DNA from: Gammaproteobacteria bacterium
Lineage (GTDB): Bacteria > Pseudomonadota > Gammaproteobacteria > DSM-16500
DNA: 9,766 nucleotides
NCBI GenBank assembly: GCA_013287025.1
Contig: JABDEN010000057.1
Coordinates: 1 to 9,766 of the forward strand
Reading direction: 5' to 3'
The notes under the pieces: generated by a model
Told to the model about the DNA's origin: nothing
Databases searched by the model: none
The model's input: only the letters and a program-made list of their open reading frames with translations
In this document: positions 6,482-9,766 of the stretch, one piece after another
Position numbering within the stretch: the first letter of the stretch is position 1
How the letters are laid out: each line of letters starts with the position of its first letter
Program-made: the position numbers and the translations under genes

Positions 6482-6784
6482 ATGCAAAAACTAGATAAAT
6501 TATTAAAAGAATGGGTTTTAAAAGGCCTCATTAACAATAATGAAGCGAAGCAAATTCTGCATTACGAGTCCAACAAACCACAAAATAGCTACGCCATTAT
6601 CAGCCTCATCACATTAGGGGTGATTATTGTCGGTATTGGCATTATTTCCATTGTTGCCGCAAATTGGGATAAAATTCCGTCTGATATTAAATTATTAAGT
6701 GATTTTTTAATATTGTATATTTGTGGAATGGGAATTGTGTATGCTTATCAAATGATATTATCCAAGCCTCCCTTTCCATATTAA
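6482..6784 (+). pseudogene. N-terminal part of a DUF2157 membrane protein, truncated by frameshift/deletion
   Basis: The first about 90 residues are a well-preserved DUF2157 N-terminus. A short cytoplasmic helix (LLKEWVLKGLINNNEAKQIL) is followed by a membrane helix and the hallmark GIGIISIVAANWDKIPSDIKL (about 52-72), and then a second membrane helix. After about residue 90 the frame continues as SKPPFPY and stops. The hydrophobic coding sequence carries on in another frame (see the next entry). Full DUF2157 proteins have many more membrane helices, so a large central part has been lost. The ribosome-binding site AAAGGA (6468-6473) is 8 bases before ATG 6482, so the fragment could still be translated. 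DUF2157 function is unknown; relatives usually sit next to DUF4401 and GDYXXLXY genes in an uncharacterised inner-membrane module. Confidence 0.7.
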
Positions 6785-7182
6785 TCCTTACTATTACCGC
6801 TTTTTTTATGGCAAGTATCAAATTTCCTCGCATGTTTCAATGGTGTGTTATCTTAATTGGAATACGCTTTGTCTTTCTTTATTTTCAAGCGTTAGGCGGT
6901 CTCGCAACAACAGGCGTCGGATTAATTATTTCGGGTATCGTCATCATTTCGCTCTGCATATTATGGAATAAATATCGAAAACATTTAGGGTTATGGCGCT
7001 TCCTTTCAGGCATTGAAAAATTCTATATTCCAGAAGCTTATGGAAAACTGCTTAATCAAGAAATTCGCGATAAAAAGGCAAGCATTCTCGTTGTCATCCC
7101 CAAAACGGGCAACCCTCTCGTAAAAGACTTATTAATTGATGGGAAATCTTACCGTACGCTTAAGCTCGAATATAATCCCTAA
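6721..7182 (+). pseudogene. Fused remnants: DUF2157 C-terminus plus GDYXXLXY-protein C-terminus
   Basis: This frame continues the preceding fragment in another phase and has no convincing start; 6721 is a TTG inside that fragment, and the first in-frame ATG is 6808. From about 6766 to 6990 it encodes two to three membrane helices with IGIRFVFLYFQALGGLATTGVGLIISGIVII and NKYRKHL, resembling the end of DUF2157 proteins. From 6991 it turns into LSGIEKFYIPEAYGKLLNQEIRD...LVVIPKTGNPLVKDLLIDGKSY, which resembles the C-terminus of GDYXXLXY-domain proteins, the usual neighbours. The GDYXXLXY motif itself is absent. Two deletions, one with a frameshift, have therefore collapsed a module of two or more genes into about 700 bases. 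The family match is recalled, not computed. A translated chimeric membrane protein cannot be excluded. Confidence 0.6.
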
Positions 7183-7207
7183 CTCATCAAAATCTAACAC
7201 TTGCATT

Positions 7208-7236
7208 TTATCGCATTTTGCTTTACCTACTATAGT
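7208..7236 (+). promoter_or_regulatory. Possible promoter of the glycine-hairpin protein gene
   Basis: TATAGT (7231-7236) matches the -10 consensus at 5 of 6. The hexamer 17 bases upstream, TTATCG (7208-7213), is a weak -35. The ribosome-binding site AAGGGA (7256-7261) precedes ATG 7268 by 6 bases. Confidence 0.3.
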
Positions 7237-7267
7237 TAAGTGGAATTGACACGATAAGGGAAGCATC

Positions 7268-8977
7268 ATGCCATATTACAATTTAGGCGAATTGGAATAC
7301 GATATTCTTATAGACAACAAAGGAGAACAGGATGAGAAGTTACCAGATAGAATTGTCAATGCAATCAACCTCATTAAAGACACCGATACTAAAATCACTT
7401 TTCCTTGGATTTTACAAATTTTAAAGCGTAATGAAGGAATAAGGGCATGGGAACAAGCCTACCATCATTGGGCTCTTCTTCGAAAAATATTTGGCAAAAG
7501 TGAAAAAGACGATGAGAAGAATATCAATTCCACAGATATTTTGAAAACTTTTAATAGAACAAATCAAATAGAAAAACTCGAAAGAAGCCAACAAATTCAA
7601 GAATATATTTTAAAAACTGCAGATGCCATAGAAGCAATAAAAATAACACCACAAAATTTGAAAGAAGTACTTGCGCTTATATGTATTATTAAAGGAATTA
7701 GTCTCCGTTTCAAGAATTTAGATCAGGGACAAATGAACGGCGTAGTTACCAATTGGGTAGTCTATTGCATGACGCAAATTATCGTCTCTCAAACAGGGAA
7801 AACGCGAGAAGAAAATTTTACTCCTATTGTTGATAGTATTGAAAAACTAACTAATAGTTCGGTCTTGACGCGTAGAATAATTCCAAAAACAATGATTCCT
7901 AAAAAAAGGACAAAACTTAAGTTCGTACATTTTAAACAAGATATAAATTCATACACAGAAGATAAACCATTTAATTTAGAAAATGCCATCATTCAATCAA
8001 CAAACATTGAACTTGAAATTAAAAATGCAAAAGATGATTTTATTGAAAAATTAATTCAGTATGAAGCCGCAAGAAAAAAAATGACAGAACTCAAAAAAGT
8101 TGAAGATGACATATACTATGCGCTCGACAATAATCGAGTTATACCCTATGAATCAAGATATATTGAAGTGTTCCCATTACGGCAAACCGAAAGATTATCA
8201 TGGGAAAGTTATGCTTCGGAACAAAATTATTATTATTTTTATTTCATCTCACTGATAAAAAGATTAATTGGTTATTATGAATCGCCACATGAAGTGATGA
8301 ATCCACTTTTACAATATATTCAAAGAGAAGAAAAACAATTATTAAATGATTATACGATTGTTCAAACAGCCAATTCAGAATATCAACGATTAAAAAAAAT
8401 AAAAACCCAATTAAACCTAGACATTCAATCGACTAAAATCGCAATGAAATTACAAAATCGATCGACGTCATCAAAAAACTTCGATGAAGTCAAATCTCCC
8501 TTTTATGTTGATCTTGAAAAAAAGAATAAACAAAATATAAATCCCGACAATAAAACAAAGAAATGGAAACGATATATTGCCGCCTTTTTTAAAATTTTAT
8601 GTTGGACTGGCATTGGAATAGGTGTTGGTTTTGGAGTTGGCACACTTATTGGAACTTTTATTGGAGGAGGAATTGCAAATATTATTTCGATTCCTCTTTG
8701 TATGCTTATGGGAGGTGTTGCTGGATTTATCGCATCCAGTGTATATGTATGCTGGCGATTTAATAATCCGCCATCGCCACCCCCTTCAGTATGCGTCGAT
8801 GTTTGTCAAGCAAACCCAGTTACACAAAATATTTATAAAAAACTAAAAGTCCAACCTAAAATTCAACATGATCCCTCACCCACTCCATTAAACGTACCAT
8901 CAGAATCAGATCACTTAGATCATAAGCATTCTACACCATTTAGCGAAACATCTTATACAATAGCACCAAGACCTTAA
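7268..8977 (+). CDS. Hypothetical protein with C-terminal glycine-rich membrane hairpin and Pro/Ser tail
   Basis: A 569-residue protein of no family I recognise. Residues 1-230 are mostly helical and charged. About 240-280 and 355-400 are predicted coiled coils (NIELEIKNAKDDFIEKL, LKKIKTQLNLDIQSTKI). At about 437-497 lies the only hydrophobic region. It has a very glycine-rich first helix, GIGIGVGFGVGTLIGTFIGGG, and a second, LCMLMGGVAGFIASSVYVCW, forming a glycine-zipper hairpin preceded by basic KKWKRY. The last about 70 residues are rich in Pro, Ser and His (NNPPSPPPS, PSPTPLNVPSES). There is no N-terminal signal peptide. Large helical proteins with a late membrane hairpin and a polar tail are common among Legionella and Coxiella type IV substrates that insert into host membranes; here that is only inferred. 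It follows the collapsed DUF2157 locus by 85 bases but has its own ribosome-binding site. Confidence 0.8.
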   Translation: MPYYNLGELEYDILIDNKGEQDEKLPDRIVNAINLIKDTDTKITFPWILQILKRNEGIRAWEQAYHHWALLRKIFGKSEKDDEKNINSTDILKTFNRTNQIEKLERSQQIQEYILKTADAIEAIKITPQNLKEVLALICIIKGISLRFKNLDQGQMNGVVTNWVVYCMTQIIVSQTGKTREENFTPIVDSIEKLTNSSVLTRRIIPKTMIPKKRTKLKFVHFKQDINSYTEDKPFNLENAIIQSTNIELEIKNAKDDFIEKLIQYEAARKKMTELKKVEDDIYYALDNNRVIPYESRYIEVFPLRQTERLSWESYASEQNYYYFYFISLIKRLIGYYESPHEVMNPLLQYIQREEKQLLNDYTIVQTANSEYQRLKKIKTQLNLDIQSTKIAMKLQNRSTSSKNFDEVKSPFYVDLEKKNKQNINPDNKTKKWKRYIAAFFKILCWTGIGIGVGFGVGTLIGTFIGGGIANIISIPLCMLMGGVAGFIASSVYVCWRFNNPPSPPPSVCVDVCQANPVTQNIYKKLKVQPKIQHDPSPTPLNVPSESDHLDHKHSTPFSETSYTIAPRP

Positions 8978-8991
8978 CTAAAAAAAAATGT

Positions 8992-9011
8992 TTGCACTTG
9001 ACAGAGTGCAA
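8992..9011. promoter_or_regulatory. Perfect inverted repeat enclosing a consensus -35 box
   Basis: TTGCACT (8992-8998) and AGTGCAA (9005-9011) are perfect 7-base arms around TGACAG. The arm end and loop together read TTGACA (8998-9003), a perfect -35; the best -10-like TATAAA (9025-9030) is 21 bases away, so promoter use is doubtful. A run of nine A's (8981-8989 region) precedes it, so on the minus strand the hairpin would be followed by a long T-run, as in a terminator. It could be an operator of the gene at 9051 or a terminator for antisense transcripts. Confidence 0.4.
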
Positions 9012-9050
9012 GCATTACATTCAATATAAATGATGTAAGGCAAAACAAGG

Positions 9051-9766
9051 ATGTCGATGATGCCTCTGCCAATTAAATCTGTAAAACTAAATCAAATTGA
9101 ATTTCTTCGCATTAAAACTGCTGTTTCTGCCAATGAGACTGAAGAAGTTAATATTATTAACCCCGATGGTTCAAAGCAACGGGCGTTTTATAAAAAATGC
9201 AATAATGAAAAATACCTTCCAATGCTCGCTAAATATGTGGTCGCATCGAGCGTCTTAGTGCGCGCTGCAATAGGAGAAGAAGCCTCTGAAGAACAATTAG
9301 TATTTGATAATAATAATCGTGTTGTAGGTACAATTTCTTTACCTTTACCCGAATTTATCCCCTTACATACACTCTTTAATTTCAGTACCCATGTCAATCC
9401 TGATTATCAATCCTATGCAGTGCCAGATAAAAAATTACTACTAAAAAAAAATGTGGCACCTATTTTATTTGCACTTTATTATCATTTAAATAACGATTCA
9501 CATCCGGCAAATGTAAGCATATTTGGTTTAATTGACTATGATGAATTCCATTTTACCATGACTTCGATTCTTAAATACGGTAAACAGCACATCATTAAAT
9601 TAACAAAAAATGACATATTACGTTTTCCTAATATTGCATTCGGAACTCGCACACATTGGCTCACTTACCCGATCCCCGCAAGCCCGAATATTTTAAAAAC
9701 ATATCAAACCAATGCTTTTAGAGAATTAGAAAAAGAGGCTGATTTTATAGATCAAAAGTTTTCTGC
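9051..9766 (+). CDS. Partial gene (3' end off the window): putative kinase-like protein
   Basis: The frame is open from ATG 9051 to the last base, giving at least 238 residues. Other in-frame ATGs lie at 9057 and 9060; AAGGA (9047-9051) fits these two best by spacing, so the true start may be 2-3 codons later. The protein has no signal peptide or membrane segment. Its order of motifs resembles a protein- or aminoglycoside-kinase-like fold: a Lys pair in RAFYKKC (K48/K49), a helix YVVASSVLVRAAIGEEASEEQLVF (62-85), a strand NNRVVGTISLP, then the catalytic-loop-like NNDSHPANVS (147-156) and the metal-site-like LIDYDEF (160-166). In such folds D and N of DxHxxN and the Asp of IDxD bind ATP and Mg. 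Similar kinase-like proteins are known among Legionella effectors, but assignment here rests on short motifs. The C-terminal part is outside the window. Confidence 0.7.
   Translation, partial: MSMMPLPIKSVKLNQIEFLRIKTAVSANETEEVNIINPDGSKQRAFYKKCNNEKYLPMLAKYVVASSVLVRAAIGEEASEEQLVFDNNNRVVGTISLPLPEFIPLHTLFNFSTHVNPDYQSYAVPDKKLLLKKNVAPILFALYYHLNNDSHPANVSIFGLIDYDEFHFTMTSILKYGKQHIIKLTKNDILRFPNIAFGTRTHWLTYPIPASPNILKTYQTNAFRELEKEADFIDQKFS

Noticed and set aside
6751..6784. Programmed ribosomal frameshift in the DUF2157 locus
   Set aside because: No slippery heptamer or following stem was seen, and the joined product would still lack the central helices, so decay explains it better.
8622..8846. Leu-rich open frame over the glycine hairpin
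   Set aside because: It is the shifted reading of repeated GGA/GTT codons in the real gene; the Leu richness is a by-product.
1..9766. CRISPR array, tRNA, rRNA, transposase or integrase
   Set aside because: No regularly spaced repeats, cloverleaf-like segments, rRNA-like sequence or recombinase motifs were seen on either strand.

Overview
The window is AT-rich (roughly two thirds A+T by eye). It mixes short accessory genes, gene remnants and large proteins of unknown family. An ankyrin-repeat protein, a secreted zinc-dependent phospholipase C-like enzyme, a protein with a glycine-zipper membrane hairpin and a kinase-like protein sit beside decaying genes. This combination suggests a host-associated gammaproteobacterium, most likely of the order Legionellales (Legionella, Coxiella, Aquicella or Berkiella-like). 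That placement is inferred from gene content and style; no rRNA or other marker gene is present.

Left part (1-1250): a two-gene toxin-antitoxin operon of the HigB/HigA type (toxin first) lies behind a good promoter. That promoter contains a perfect inverted repeat, probably the autoregulatory operator. Convergent to it is the C-terminal part of an outer-membrane beta-barrel protein that has lost its N-terminus and signal peptide. A hairpin terminator lies between the two.

Middle part (1280-5422): a 583-residue protein with two diverged tandem copies of one domain of about 200 residues is followed by a 554-residue protein with C-terminal ankyrin repeats. The two genes share nearly the same ribosome-binding leader (AACGAGGAGT). 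The ankyrin gene is flanked on both sides, in the same orientation, by the 3' end of one gene family. The copy at 4991-5422 (minus strand) is intact: a coiled coil with a C-terminal membrane anchor. The copy at about 3067-3188 is a frameshifted remnant.

Right part (5582-9766): an exported zinc-dependent phospholipase C family protein is followed by a palindromic intergenic repeat. Next comes a collapsed locus in which the start and end of a DUF2157 membrane protein are joined, with a frameshift, to the tail of a GDYXXLXY-type protein. Then follow a 569-residue protein with a C-terminal glycine-rich membrane hairpin and a proline-rich tail, and a gene running off the right edge whose sequence suggests a kinase-like fold.

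Only the toxin-antitoxin pair is clearly an operon. The other genes appear to be single units with their own leaders. The window looks like an accessory region where host-directed proteins accumulate and older genes erode. Functions of the three large unknown proteins are not assigned here.
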